Assembly (NCBI RefSeq): GCF_002196855.1
Contig: NZ_NIPW01000041.1
Span: 1 to 60,938 of the forward strand
Direction of reading: 5' to 3'
Source of the DNA: Haematobacter genomosp. 1
GTDB taxonomy: Bacteria > Pseudomonadota > Alphaproteobacteria > Rhodobacterales > Rhodobacteraceae
DNA: 60,938 nt
The notes beneath the pieces were generated by a model that was given only the letters and a program-made list of their open reading frames with translations, was not told the DNA's origin and did not search any database. This document shows, one piece after another, positions 9,763 to 19,111 of the stretch (position 1 is its first letter; the number at the start of each line of letters is the position of its first letter). The position numbers and the translations under genes are program-made.

Positions 9763-11517
9763 TCAATTCTGTTTCATGTTGCCGATCAGCAGATCACGCC
9801 CGGCAAAGATCCCGCCGCTGATCTCCTGCTCCAGCCGTTCCTTGTCGCGCTGCCGGATACTGGCGACGAGATCGCGGATCGTGTCCTCGTCGTTGTCCAT
9901 GCGGCGGAGCGCCTCCTCCGCCATCACGAAGGCGGATTCCATGGTTTCGCGGATCTGCCAGTCCACCCCGGCATGGACGAGTTCCAGCACATGTTCCCGG
10001 TCCCAGGCACGGGCAAGCACGGGTACGTGCGGAAACTCCGATTTCATCAGCTCGACCGCCTTCACCGCTGCCGTCTTGTCGTCCATCGCGATGAGGACGA
10101 GCTTTGCCTCGCCCGCGCCCGCCGCATGCAGGATATCGAGTCGCGAGCCGTCACCGTAATGCACCTTGAAGCCGTATTCCGCCGCGCTGCGGATCGCATC
10201 GGGGTCGATGTCGATGATGGTGATCGAACAGAGCTGACCCAGAAGCGGCTGGCTGGCGATCTGACCGAAGCGGCCAAAGCCGACCAGAAGGACGCTGGCG
10301 CGCTGATTGCTGACTGCTTCAACGCCTTCCATCGAAGGGGTTTCGGGCGGGGTCAGGCGATCGTGGATGATGATGAGGATCGGCGTCAGCACCATGGAGA
10401 CGATGATCATCGCGGTGAGGATGGCGTTTTCCTCTCCGGTGAAGATCCCCGCGCTCGTTGCGGCGGCATAGAGGACGAAGGCAAACTCTCCGCCCTGCGC
10501 CATGAGCACCGCACGCTCGAACGCTTCACGGTTGCTGGCGCGGAACAGCCGGGCTACGGCATAGATGCCCGCCATCTTCAGGATCATGTATCCCGCGACG
10601 CAGATGGCGATCAGGCCGATATTCGCGGCGATCACATTGAGATCCAGCGCCATCCCGACGCCGAGGAAGAACAGCCCGAGCAGGATGCCGCGGAACGGCT
10701 CCACATCCGCCTCAAGCTGATGCCGGAACGAGGATTCGGAGAGCAGCACACCGGCCAGAAATGCGCCCATCGCCATGGACAGGCCCGCCCATTCCATGAC
10801 GAGCGCCGCGCCCAGCACGACCAGCAGCGCCGCCGCCGTCATCACCTCCCGCGCCCTGGAGCGCGCGAGCAGCGAGAAAAGCGGATCGAGCAGCCACAAT
10901 CCCGCCACGACCAGCGCGCCGATGGCCGCCAGACCCGTCAGGATGGAGGTGAGCCGGTGCGCCAGCGTCACCTCCTCCCCTCCGCCGGGGGCGATGAAGG
11001 CGACGATGGCAAGAAGCGGGACGATCGCGAGATCCTCCAGCAGCAGCACAGCCACGATCCTGCGCCCGGAGGGGAGGCCCAGTTGCCGCCGCTCCTCCAG
11101 CATCTGCATCACGATGGCAGTGGAGGTGAGCACGAAGCCCGTCCCCGCCACGAAGCTTTCCGCCAGCGAATACCTCAGCGACAGCCCGACGCAGGTCAGA
11201 AGCGCGATGCAGACCAGAACCTGCGTCGCGCCAAGTCCGAAGATATCCCCGCGCATCGACCAGAGGCGGGAGGGCTGCATCTCCAGCCCGATGACGAACA
11301 GGAAGATGACGACCCCAAGCTCCGCCACGTGAATGATCGCCTGCGGATCGTGGAACAGCGCCAGCCCGTAAGGGCCGACGACAAGCCCGGCCGCGAGATA
11401 GCCCAGCACCGAGCCGAGGCCCAAGCGTTTGAACAGCGGCACGGCAATGACCGCCCCGGCAAGCAGAGCCACGACCTGAAGCATGTCAAAGCCGTGGCTG
11501 GCCGTTTCACCTTCCAT
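9763..11517 (-). CDS. CPA2-type cation:proton antiporter with RCK domain (Kef-like)
   Basis: Inner-membrane monovalent cation/proton antiporter, or glutathione-gated-like K+ efflux protein, of the CPA2 family. The start chosen (MEGETASHGF) has GGAGG 5-6 bases upstream; an upstream in-frame GTG lacks this. About 12 hydrophobic segments fill residues 10-390, including GYLAAGLVVGPYGLALF and the FVIGLEMQPSRLW motif of Kef proteins. From about residue 407 an RCK_N/TrkA-N Rossmann domain follows (VLLVGFGRFGQ, IIDIDPD, YGDGSRLDIL). Length 584 aa is typical of KefB/KefC. No KefF/KefG ancillary subunit gene is adjacent, so glutathione gating is not supported by context. Confidence 0.9.
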   Translation of the reverse strand: MEGETASHGFDMLQVVALLAGAVIAVPLFKRLGLGSVLGYLAAGLVVGPYGLALFHDPQAIIHVAELGVVIFLFVIGLEMQPSRLWSMRGDIFGLGATQVLVCIALLTCVGLSLRYSLAESFVAGTGFVLTSTAIVMQMLEERRQLGLPSGRRIVAVLLLEDLAIVPLLAIVAFIAPGGGEEVTLAHRLTSILTGLAAIGALVVAGLWLLDPLFSLLARSRAREVMTAAALLVVLGAALVMEWAGLSMAMGAFLAGVLLSESSFRHQLEADVEPFRGILLGLFFLGVGMALDLNVIAANIGLIAICVAGYMILKMAGIYAVARLFRASNREAFERAVLMAQGGEFAFVLYAAATSAGIFTGEENAILTAMIIVSMVLTPILIIIHDRLTPPETPSMEGVEAVSNQRASVLLVGFGRFGQIASQPLLGQLCSITIIDIDPDAIRSAAEYGFKVHYGDGSRLDILHAAGAGEAKLVLIAMDDKTAAVKAVELMKSEFPHVPVLARAWDREHVLELVHAGVDWQIRETMESAFVMAEEALRRMDNDEDTIRDLVASIRQRDKERLEQEISGGIFAGRDLLIGNMKQN

Positions 11518-11593
11518 GCGATCCTCCGCGCGCGCTGTAGCAAGGAGTAGCACGGGAATGCGAAAAGGCTATCGCCATATGGTCTGACCGGAA

Positions 11594-11638
11594 GATGAGG
11601 GCCCGCCGGGCGGGACTCCCTTCCGGCCCGCCCTCACT
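11594..11638 (-). terminator. Imperfect hairpin after acyl-CoA ligase gene
   Basis: An imperfect GC-rich stem (TGAGGG with CCGG/CCGG inner pairs and two mismatches) directly follows the stop of the minus-strand ligase gene. A T-tract is weak. Probable terminator by position. Confidence 0.4.
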
Positions 11639-11644
11639 CCGCCG

Positions 11645-13216
11645 TTACTCCGCCGTCTCCGCGTTCAGCCCGGCATATTCGTTGCGGAGTTCCCGCTTGA
11701 GCAGCTTGCCCGCGCTGTTCCGGGGGATGTCCGCGCGCACGACGACGCGCTTCGGCAGTTTGAACGGCGCCAGACGGGAGCGGCAGAAGTCGATCAGTTC
11801 CTCCTCCGTCGCCGTCATGCCGGGGCGGAAGACGACGATGGCCGTCACCGCCTCGATCCACCGTTCGTGCGGCAGGCCGACCACCGCGACTTCGGAGATG
11901 GCGGGGTGCTTGAAGATCGCCTCCTCCACCTCGCGGCTCGCCACCATGGTGCCGCCGGTCTTGATGACATCCTTCACCCGGTCAACGACATAGAGAAACC
12001 CTTCGTCGTCGAAATAGCCGATGTCGCCGCTGTGGAACCAGCCGCCCGCAAAGGCTTCCTCCGTCGCCTCCGGCTTGTCCCAGTAGCCGATCAGGAGCTG
12101 GGGCGAGCGATGCACGATTTCGCCATGGGTGCCGGGGGGCACGTCGTTCATGGCTTCGTCCACCACGCGGGTCTCGACCGTCATCGCGGGTTTGCCGGCA
12201 GAGGCGGGACGAGTGTCGTGGTCCTCCGGCCGCAGGACGGTGGCAAGCGGTGCGATCTCGCTCTGGCCATAGCAGTTATAGGCCCCCGATCCCGGCAGCC
12301 GCGCGCGCAGTTCCTGCAGGACCGGCACCGGCATGATCGAGGCTCCGTAGTAGAGCTTTGCAAGGCTGGAAAGGTTCCGCTTGTCGAAATCCGGGTGGCG
12401 AAGCAGGCTGATCCACACGGTCGGCGGCGCGAAGAAGGAGGTGATGGCCTCCTCCTCGCACAACCGCAGGACCGTCTCGGCTGCGGGCGTCTCGATCAGC
12501 AGGGTGGAGGCCCCGAGCAGCAGTTGCGGCATGGTGAACACATGCATCTGCGCCGAATGGTAGAGCGGCAGTGCCGCCAGCGCCCGATCCTCCCGCTTGA
12601 GGTCGAGTTCCAGCGCGCAGGCCATGTATTCCGACAGCAGCGCCCGATGGGTCATCATCGCGCCCTTCGGGGCGGCCGTGGTTCCCGAGGTGTAGAGGAG
12701 TTGAACGAGGTCGTTCTCATCCACCGGCAGCAGGTCGAGCCGCGGATCCGACGGGCCGGAGGCGGCTGTCAATACGTCGAATCCATGGCCACCGTGCAAC
12801 GTTCCAACGAGCTGGATGCCCGCCGCTTTCGCGATCTCCGTGGCCAGCGGCGCCAGCGCCGGATCATGGAACACCGCCGTGGCACCGGACTGGCGGAGCA
12901 GGTAATCCAGCTCCGGCGCGGTCAGCGCATAGTTCACGGGAACATGAACCAGCCCTGCCCGCGCGCAGGCAAGCCAGAGGATGAGGTAGGCATCGGAATT
13001 GCGCCCGAACGCTGCGACCCGTTCCCCGCGCGACAATCCGGCGGCGACCAGCGCGCCCGCGGTCGCGTCCACCGCGCGCAGCAGCTCGTCATAGCTCCAG
13101 CGCCGGGTGCCGAAACTCAGGGCGAGCCTTTCGCTGTTCCGGCGGGCCGAGCGGCGGAACGCGTCGTAGATCGTGTTGCGCCGGGCGAGCGCGCCGGCAC
13201 GGGTATCGTCGGTCAT
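11645..13216 (-). CDS. Acyl-CoA ligase (AMP-forming, class I adenylate-forming enzyme)
   Basis: ATP-dependent enzyme that activates a carboxylic acid to acyl-AMP and then acyl-CoA. The start is the ATG with AGGAGGAAG just upstream; the frame extends 61 codons further, but that stretch has no family resemblance. The AMP/P-loop motif LLYTSGTTAAPKGAMMTH is at residues 173-190, with NCYGQSEIAPL, GWFHSGDIGYFDDEGFLYVVDRVKD and the C-terminal catalytic lysine region RNSAGKLLKRELR. Length 523 aa fits medium- or long-chain acyl-CoA synthetases. It diverges from the NitT/TauT-type importer across 298 bp. The acid substrate cannot be named from sequence. Confidence 0.88.
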   Translation of the reverse strand: MTDDTRAGALARRNTIYDAFRRSARRNSERLALSFGTRRWSYDELLRAVDATAGALVAAGLSRGERVAAFGRNSDAYLILWLACARAGLVHVPVNYALTAPELDYLLRQSGATAVFHDPALAPLATEIAKAAGIQLVGTLHGGHGFDVLTAASGPSDPRLDLLPVDENDLVQLLYTSGTTAAPKGAMMTHRALLSEYMACALELDLKREDRALAALPLYHSAQMHVFTMPQLLLGASTLLIETPAAETVLRLCEEEAITSFFAPPTVWISLLRHPDFDKRNLSSLAKLYYGASIMPVPVLQELRARLPGSGAYNCYGQSEIAPLATVLRPEDHDTRPASAGKPAMTVETRVVDEAMNDVPPGTHGEIVHRSPQLLIGYWDKPEATEEAFAGGWFHSGDIGYFDDEGFLYVVDRVKDVIKTGGTMVASREVEEAIFKHPAISEVAVVGLPHERWIEAVTAIVVFRPGMTATEEELIDFCRSRLAPFKLPKRVVVRADIPRNSAGKLLKRELRNEYAGLNAETAE

Positions 13217-13446
13217 GTCTTCCTCCTCGTAACGCGCGTCCCCGTGGGGCCTCCGTCGCGCGCCGTCCTCCGCCGGCGATGCCGGTGCTGCCATCCTGTC
13301 GAGTCCCGGGAATACCCGCAAGTAGCCGCGCAGTCGCATTGCCACTTGGCTCGTATTGGTCCCCCTGGTGAGCCGGACGCGAGCCGACTGGGCACGCATG
13401 CGTAATTATTGGGCGATGCCCCATTTTTCCGCGATCTTCTGGTGAA

Positions 13447-13460
13447 TTTGTATAGACAAA
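13447..13460. promoter_or_regulatory. Inverted repeat in divergent promoter region
   Basis: TTTGT-ATAG-ACAAA is a perfect 5-bp inverted repeat, 55 bases before the binding-protein gene and within the 298-bp divergent region shared with the acyl-CoA ligase gene. Its form resembles GntR- or LacI-type operators. No regulator gene is adjacent, so the bound protein is unknown. A short GGGC/GCCC hairpin followed by ATTTTT lies at 13411-13428. No other element was recognised in the region. Confidence 0.4.
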
Positions 13461-13514
13461 AGCAGCTTTCAGGCGTCCTGCTAGGCAAAAGACTACTGAA
13501 CAGGGTTGAAAAAG

Positions 13515-14456
13515 ATGACTGTCAGAACGCTTCTCGGCGCTTTCGCGCTGGGTCTCATCTCCAGCGCGGCAAGCGCTGCCACTCCCGTTACGGTCGGGCT
13601 TTCCGGCTGGACGGGGTTCGCACCCCTCACGCTTGCCAAGGAAGCGGGGATCTTCGAGAAGAACGGGCTCGACGTGTCGCTGAAGAAGATCCCGCAGGCC
13701 AGCCGGGGCCTCGCCATGGCGTCGGGTGACATTCATTGCGCGGCGACCACGGTGGAAACCTGGCTGGTGTGGAGCGCGAACGGCGTGCCTGCCAAGCAGA
13801 TCTTCCAGCTCGACAAATCGCATGGCGCGGACGGGATGGTGGTGCGCGGCAATGTCGAGAAGATCTCCGACCTGAAGGGCAAGACGATCGCCGCTTCGGC
13901 CCCCGGCACCTCACCCTATTTCTTCCTCGCCTGGATCCTCAATGAAAACGGGCTGAAGATGTCGGACGTGCGCGTGGTGAACCTGGAGCCGGGACCGGCG
14001 GCGCAGGCCTTCATCGCCGGGCAGAACGACGCGGCGATGACCTATGAGCCCTATCTCTCCTCCGTGCGGGAGGCAAAGGATGCGGGCAAGATCATCGCCA
14101 CGACGATCGACTACCCCGCCGTGATGGATACCTTCGGCTGCACCCCAGATTTCCTGTCGAAGAACCCGGAGGCCGCAAAGGCGCTGGCGAAAAGCTATCA
14201 GGAGGCGCTCGACCTCATCAAGGCGGAGCCGGAGAAGGCCTTCGGCATCATGGGCGCCGACGTGAACCAGACGGCGGAGCAGTTCAAGGGCTCGGCCCAG
14301 TATCTCGAATGGCAGGATCTGGCGGCGGCCAAGACCTTCTTCGCGGGCGAATACCTCGATTTCGCGGGCAAGGCCGGGAAGCTGATGGTGGAGATGGGCC
14401 TGCTGAAGTCCGAGCCTGACGTGGCCGCGCTGATCGACACGCAGTTCATTCAGTAA
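13515..14456 (+). CDS. NitT/TauT-type ABC transporter substrate-binding protein
   Basis: Periplasmic binding protein of the nitrate/taurine/sulfonate/NMT1-like class. The start is probably the ATG at 13515 with AGGG nine bases upstream; a TTG at 13506 is possible. A signal peptide ends near SSAASAA (about residue 22). The mature part begins TPVTVGLSGWTGFAPLTLAKEAGIF, typical of the family, with GKTIAASAPGTSPYFFLAWILNENG in the hinge region and DAAMTYEPYLSSV. Length 313 aa. It begins a three-gene importer with a permease and an ATPase. The ligand is not predictable; taurine, sulfonates, HMP-like pyrimidines or other small solutes are all possible. Confidence 0.88.
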   Translation: MTVRTLLGAFALGLISSAASAATPVTVGLSGWTGFAPLTLAKEAGIFEKNGLDVSLKKIPQASRGLAMASGDIHCAATTVETWLVWSANGVPAKQIFQLDKSHGADGMVVRGNVEKISDLKGKTIAASAPGTSPYFFLAWILNENGLKMSDVRVVNLEPGPAAQAFIAGQNDAAMTYEPYLSSVREAKDAGKIIATTIDYPAVMDTFGCTPDFLSKNPEAAKALAKSYQEALDLIKAEPEKAFGIMGADVNQTAEQFKGSAQYLEWQDLAAAKTFFAGEYLDFAGKAGKLMVEMGLLKSEPDVAALIDTQFIQ

Positions 14457-14557
14457 CGCAACGACCGGGCGGGGGCGCTGCCTCCGCCCGCCTGCAATGA
14501 CAGCCGACAGCCGATGGCCTGTTCGGACCAACAACCGGGAAGGCCGCCGGAACGCTC

Positions 14558-15331
14558 ATGAAACCGCTCGAACCGATAAGCCCGCGCCTGCGCATGGTGC
14601 TGGGGATCATCTTCTTCATCCTGTTCTTCGCCCTCTGGGCGGGGGTCACGCTCACGGGTTACGTCTCGCCCACCTTCCTCGCCAGCCCGGTGCAGATGCT
14701 CAAGGACGGCTGGTGGCTGCTCACGGAACGCGGCTTCCTGACGGATATCGGCATGACGGCCTGGCGGGTCTTCGGGGGCTTCGCCATGGCGACGGTGGTG
14801 GCGGTGCCACTGGGCATCGCCATGGGTGCCTACAAGCCGATAGAGGCTTTGTTCGAGCCGTTCGTGTCCTTTGCGCGCTACCTGCCTGCCTCGGCTTTCG
14901 TGCCGCTGCTCATCCTCTGGGCGGGGATCGGCGAAATGCAGAAGCTGCTCGTCATCTTCATCGGCTCGGTGTTCCAGCTCATCCTGATGATCGCGGTGAT
15001 CGTGGCGGGCACGCGCAAGGATCTGGTGGAGGCCGCCTATACGCTCGGCGCGCGCCAGAACGGCATCCTGCGCCGGGTGATTCTGCCCTCCGCCGCACCC
15101 GAGATCGCCGAGACGCTGCGGCTCGTGCTCGGCTGGGCCTGGACCTATGTGATCGTGGCGGAGCTGATCGGCGCATCGTCGGGCATCGGCTACATGATCA
15201 TCAACGCACAAAGCCTGATGGCGACGGGGCAGATGATCTTCGGCATCATCGTCATCGGGGTGATCGGCCTGATCACCGACCTTGCCTTCCGCCGCCTGAA
15301 CCTGCGCCTTTTCGCCTGGAGATACACATGA
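14558..15331 (+). CDS. NitT/TauT-type ABC transporter permease
   Basis: Inner-membrane subunit of the importer encoded here. It has about six hydrophobic segments (for example LGIIFFILFFALWAGV and VFGGFAMATVVAVPLGIAMG) and the EAA-type cytoplasmic loop EAAYTLGARQNGILRRVILPSAAPEI that contacts the ATPase. Length 257 aa resembles SsuC/TauC. The gene lies 101 bp after the binding-protein gene and its stop overlaps the ATPase start as ATGA. Confidence 0.92.
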   Translation: MKPLEPISPRLRMVLGIIFFILFFALWAGVTLTGYVSPTFLASPVQMLKDGWWLLTERGFLTDIGMTAWRVFGGFAMATVVAVPLGIAMGAYKPIEALFEPFVSFARYLPASAFVPLLILWAGIGEMQKLLVIFIGSVFQLILMIAVIVAGTRKDLVEAAYTLGARQNGILRRVILPSAAPEIAETLRLVLGWAWTYVIVAELIGASSGIGYMIINAQSLMATGQMIFGIIVIGVIGLITDLAFRRLNLRLFAWRYT

Positions 15332-16110
15332 GCCTTCTGGAGATCCGCGGCGTCACGCGCACCTTTCCCGGCGTCCGGGGCGGCCAGCCGGTGCTCGCCC
15401 TGCAACCCACCGACCTTACGCTGGAGGAGAACGATTTCGTCACCATCCTCGGTCCCTCCGGCTGCGGCAAGTCCACGCTCCTTCGCATGGTGGCGGGGCT
15501 GGACACGCCCACCGCCGGGACGATCACGCTGGACGGCAGGCCGGTGAAGGGTCCGGGCGCGGAGCGGGGGATGGTGTTTCAGTCCTATACGCTGTTCCCC
15601 TGGCTGACGGTGCGCCAGAACATCGCCTTTGGCCTGCGGGAGAAGGGCGTGTCGGCGGGCGAGCAGAAGGACATCGTGGAGAGCTACATCGACCGGGTGG
15701 GCCTGCGCGGGTTCGAGGAGCACTGGCCGCGCCACCTGTCGGGCGGCATGCAGCAGCGCTGCGCCATCGCGCGGGCGCTGGCCAACCAACCGCGCGTCCT
15801 GCTGCTGGACGAGCCCTTCGGCGCTCTGGACAACCAGACCCGGAGCCTGATGCAGGAGCTGCTGCTGGGGATCTGGGAGCGGGAACAGAAGACGGTGATC
15901 TTCGTGACCCACGACATCGAGGAAGCGGTCTTCATGGCCTCCCGCGTGGTGACAATGAGCGCGCGTCCAGGGCGGATCAAGTCGATCACGCCGGTGCCGT
16001 TCGGCCATCCGCGGGACTACACGCTCAAATCCTCGCCCGAATTCTCGCAGATCCGGCTGAAGCTGACGGAGGAAATCCGGGGCGAGGCGATCGCGGCAGC
16101 CGCGCATTGA
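15328..16110 (+). CDS. NitT/TauT-type ABC transporter ATP-binding protein
   Basis: Cytoplasmic ATPase energising the importer. Walker A GPSGCGKST is near residue 46, the Q-loop is VFQSYTLFPW, the signature LSGGMQQR is near residue 138, Walker B is VLLLDEPFGALD and the H-loop FVTHDIEEAVFMA follows. These match the SsuB/TauB/NrtD group. The ATG overlaps the permease stop; a much longer open frame upstream is out-of-frame reading of the permease gene and is not coding. Length 260 aa. Confidence 0.93.
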   Translation: MSLLEIRGVTRTFPGVRGGQPVLALQPTDLTLEENDFVTILGPSGCGKSTLLRMVAGLDTPTAGTITLDGRPVKGPGAERGMVFQSYTLFPWLTVRQNIAFGLREKGVSAGEQKDIVESYIDRVGLRGFEEHWPRHLSGGMQQRCAIARALANQPRVLLLDEPFGALDNQTRSLMQELLLGIWEREQKTVIFVTHDIEEAVFMASRVVTMSARPGRIKSITPVPFGHPRDYTLKSSPEFSQIRLKLTEEIRGEAIAAAAH

Positions 16111-16115
16111 CGGTG

Positions 16116-16200
16116 GGCCGGGAGATATCCCGGCCAGCCGCCACCAGCAGCCATGACGCCCTGAAAGACGGACGGCAGTTCCCCGCCGAGGCAGGCGGGG
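16116..16200 (+). terminator. Two GC hairpins between ABC importer and hut operon
   Basis: GGCCGGGA-GATA-TCCCGGCC (16116-16135) and CCCCGCC-GAGGCA-GGCGGGG (about 16181-16200) are perfect stems placed after the ATPase stop. Neither has a U-tract. They probably end or protect the importer transcript before the hut promoter; this is inferred from position. Confidence 0.4.
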
Positions 16201-16282
16201 CAGTGCGGCGGAAATGGCACCATGGCGTGTCATGCGACGGGCCCTTCTTCAAAACATGTGGAAGCGGGCGGGAAAATAGGTG

Positions 16283-16304
16283 CTAATATGTACATACATA
16301 TTAG
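16283..16304. promoter_or_regulatory. HutC operator upstream of hutI
   Basis: A perfect 22-base inverted repeat: CTAATATGTA, two central bases CA, then TACATATTAG. Read on the other strand its core is TGTATGTACA, identical to the core of the HutC site described in Pseudomonas (CTTGTATGTACAAG). It lies 22 bases before the hutI start and overlaps AT-rich sequence that could hold the -10 box, so HutC binding would block transcription; urocanate would release it by analogy with Pseudomonas. Confidence 0.85.
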
Positions 16305-16325
16305 GCGAATCGGACGGAGAGCGAC

Positions 16326-17558
16326 ATGGAACTCTTTTCTGACGGCGCAGGCGGCAACGGCTCCGGCCTGTGGCGCAATGCCCGCCTCCTGACGATGGTC
16401 GAAGGCGCCGCTCCGGTGGAGCAGGGCGCGGTGGCGGTGCGGGACGGGCGGATCATCTATGCCGGGCCGGAGGCGGGGCTGCCGGAGGGCCTGGATGATC
16501 TTTCCGTCACGGATTGCGGCGGGGGGTGGATCCTGCCCTCCTTCGTGGATTGCCACACGCATCTGGTCTTTGCCGGCAACCGCGCGCGGGAGTTCGAGAT
16601 GCGCCTGGCCGGGGCGAGCTACGAGGATATCGCCCGGGCGGGGGGCGGCATCCTCTCCTCCGTCGCTGCGGTGAATGCGGCGGAGGAGGATCGCCTGCTG
16701 GCCGAAAGCCTCCCCCGGCTGGACGCCATGCTGGCGGAGGGCACCTCCACCGTCGAGATCAAGTCTGGCTACGGGCTGAACATCGGGGCCGAACTGCGGA
16801 TGCTGCGCGTCGCCCGTCGTCTGGGCAGGATGCGGAGTGTGCGGGTCAGGACGACATGGCTCGCCGCCCATGCCGTGCCGCCGGATTACCGCGGCCGGAA
16901 CGCCGACTACATCCGGGAGGTCGCCATCCCCGGGCTGGAACAGGGCCATGAGGAGGGGCTGATCGACGCGGTGGACGGGTTCTGCGAGCGGATCGCCTTC
17001 ACCACGGAGGAGCTTCGCCTGCTCTTCGAGAGGGCGCGGGCGCTCGGCCTGCCGGTGAAACTCCATGCGGAGCAGCTGTCGGATTCCGGCGGCAGTGCCT
17101 TCGCGGCGGGATATGGCGCGCTGTCCTGCGACCATCTGGAATATCTCGACGCCACGGGCATTGCGGCGATGGAGGCGGCCGGGACGGTCGCCGTGCTGCT
17201 GCCCGGTGCGACCTATGCGATCCGGGAGGCGCAAATGCCCCCCGTTGCCGGTCTGCGCGAGGCGGGCGTGCCCATCGCGCTTGCCACCGACTGCAACCCC
17301 GGAAGCTCCCCGCTCACCTCCCTGCTGCTGACGATGAACCTTGGCGCCACGCTGTTCCGCCTGACGGTGGCGGAATGTCTGGCCGGGGTCACGCGGGAGG
17401 GCGCGCGCGCGCTTGGCCTTCTGGCGGAGACGGGCACGCTGGAGGCGGGCAAGAGCGCCGACTTCACCCTGTGGCAGATCGGGTCGCCTGCGGAACTGGT
17501 CTACTGGCTGGGCTTCAATCCCGCGCATCAGCGGGTCTATCGCGGATTTGCCGAATGA
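16326..17558 (+). CDS. hutI: Imidazolonepropionase HutI
   Basis: Third step of histidine degradation: hydrolyses 4-imidazolone-5-propanoate to N-formimidoyl-L-glutamate. It belongs to the metal-dependent amidohydrolase superfamily. The metal ligand pair is in [10 protein letters not shown] (about residue 75), followed by [12 protein letters not shown], the ligand histidine in [12 protein letters not shown] and the catalytic region [10 protein letters not shown]. Length 410 aa is normal. The ATG has GGAG about six bases upstream. It is the first gene of the operon, immediately downstream of the HutC operator, and its stop overlaps hutH (ATGA). Confidence 0.96.
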   Translation: MELFSDGAGGNGSGLWRNARLLTMVEGAAPVEQGAVAVRDGRIIYAGPEAGLPEGLDDLSVTDCGGGWILPSFVDCHTHLVFAGNRAREFEMRLAGASYEDIARAGGGILSSVAAVNAAEEDRLLAESLPRLDAMLAEGTSTVEIKSGYGLNIGAELRMLRVARRLGRMRSVRVRTTWLAAHAVPPDYRGRNADYIREVAIPGLEQGHEEGLIDAVDGFCERIAFTTEELRLLFERARALGLPVKLHAEQLSDSGGSAFAAGYGALSCDHLEYLDATGIAAMEAAGTVAVLLPGATYAIREAQMPPVAGLREAGVPIALATDCNPGSSPLTSLLLTMNLGATLFRLTVAECLAGVTREGARALGLLAETGTLEAGKSADFTLWQIGSPAELVYWLGFNPAHQRVYRGFAE

Positions 17559-19111
17559 CGATCACGCTGACACCGGGGCAGGTGACGCTTGCCCAGCTTG
17601 AACGCATCTATCGCGACGGCGCTGCCGCGCGGCTGGACCCGGCGACTGCGCCGGGGATCGCGCGGGCCGCGGCGCGCATCGCCGCCATCGCTGCGGGGAA
17701 CGAGGCCGTCTATGGCGTGAACACCGGCTTTGGCAAGCTCGCCTCCATCCGCATCGGGGCCGCCGATACCGCGACGCTCCAGCGCAACCTGATCCTGTCG
17801 CATTGCTGCGGCGTGGGGGAGCAGCTGCCCGAACCGGTGGTGCGGCTGATCCTGGCGCTGAAGCTCGTGTCGCTGGGGCGGGGTGCCTCCGGCGTGCGGC
17901 CGGCGGTGACGGCGCTTCTGGAGGAGATGCTGGCGCGGGGGGTCGTGCCGGTCATTCCGGGACAGGGGTCGGTGGGCGCGTCGGGTGACCTGGCGCCGCT
18001 CGCCCATATGGCCGCCGTGATGATGGGCGAGGGGGAGGCCGTCGTCGGCGGCACCCGTCTTCCGGGCCGCGATGCGCTGATGCAGGCGGGCCTGTCCCCC
18101 GTGGTTCTGGCCGCCAAGGAGGGGTTGGCCCTCATCAACGGTACGCAGGTTTCCACCGCTCTGGCGCTGGCCGGGCTGTTCGGCGCGCATCGGGCGGCGC
18201 AGGCGGCGCTGGTGACGGGCGCGCTCTCCACCGATGCGGCGATGGGGTCGTCCGCGCCCTTCCACCCGGAAATCCACCGCCTGCGCGGCCATCGCGGCCA
18301 GATCGACGCGGGCGCGGCGCTCGCCGCGCTGCTGGACGGCTCGGCGATCCGCGAAAGCCATCTGGAGGGCGATACCCGCGTGCAGGATCCCTACTGCATC
18401 CGCTGCCAGCCGCAGGTGGACGGCGCGGCGCTCGACCTGATCCGGCAGGTGGGCCGCACGCTGGAGGTGGAGGCGAATGCGGTGACGGACAACCCGCTGG
18501 TGCTGACCGATGACAGCGTGGTCTCCGGCGGCAATTTCCATGCGGAGCCGGTGGCCTTCGCCGCCGACATCCTCGCGCTGGCCGTGTCGGAGATCGGGGC
18601 GATCGCCCAGCGGCGGATCGCGCTGCTGGTGGATCCGGCGCTGTCTTTCGGGCTGCCCGCGTTTCTGGCGGCGGAGCCGGGGCTGAACTCCGGGCTGATG
18701 ATCGCAGAGGTCACCTCCGCCGCCTTGATGAGCGAAAACAAGCAGATGACCCACCCGGCCTCGGTCGATTCGACGCCCACATCGGCCAATCAGGAGGATC
18801 ACGTCTCCATGGCCTGCCACGGCGCGCGGCGGCTGCTGCGGATGGTGGAGAACCTAAACGCCATTCTGGGGATAGAGGCGCTGACCGCCACGCAGGGCAT
18901 CGAATTCCGTGCGCCGCTGGCGACCAGCCCGGGCCTTGGCAGGGTGATGGCCGTGGTGCGCGGCGTGGTGCCGACCCTGACGCAGGACCGCTACATGGCC
19001 CCCGATCTGGCGGCAGCGGCGGCGCTGGTGGCCAGCGGCGCGCTGACCGCGCCGGTCGCCGACATGCTGCCCAGACTGGAGGCCGGATTGGAGGCCGGAT
19101 TGGAAGGATGA
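17555..19111 (+). CDS. hutH: Histidine ammonia-lyase HutH
   Basis: First step of histidine degradation: removes ammonia from L-histidine to give trans-urocanate. The MIO electrophile forms from Ala142-Ser143-Gly144 in [15 protein letters not shown]. Other family motifs are [42 protein letters not shown] and the C-terminal QEDHVSM. The start chosen is the ATG overlapping the hutI stop; the frame runs upstream into hutI but is not coding there. Length 518 aa. The last residues [10 protein letters not shown] come from a short direct repeat at the 3' end. Confidence 0.97.
   Translation: MTITLTPGQVTLAQLERIYRDGAAARLDPATAPGIARAAARIAAIAAGNEAVYGVNTGFGKLASIRIGAADTATLQRNLILSHCCGVGEQLPEPVVRLILALKLVSLGRGASGVRPAVTALLEEMLARGVVPVIPGQGSVGASGDLAPLAHMAAVMMGEGEAVVGGTRLPGRDALMQAGLSPVVLAAKEGLALINGTQVSTALALAGLFGAHRAAQAALVTGALSTDAAMGSSAPFHPEIHRLRGHRGQIDAGAALAALLDGSAIRESHLEGDTRVQDPYCIRCQPQVDGAALDLIRQVGRTLEVEANAVTDNPLVLTDDSVVSGGNFHAEPVAFAADILALAVSEIGAIAQRRIALLVDPALSFGLPAFLAAEPGLNSGLMIAEVTSAALMSENKQMTHPASVDSTPTSANQEDHVSMACHGARRLLRMVENLNAILGIEALTATQGIEFRAPLATSPGLGRVMAVVRGVVPTLTQDRYMAPDLAAAAALVASGALTAPVADMLPRLEAGLEAGLEG

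Noticed and set aside
13217-13514. Possible TPP riboswitch before the NMT1/THI5-like binding protein
   Set aside because: Neither the CTGAGA element nor the other conserved thi-box core sequences were found in the region.
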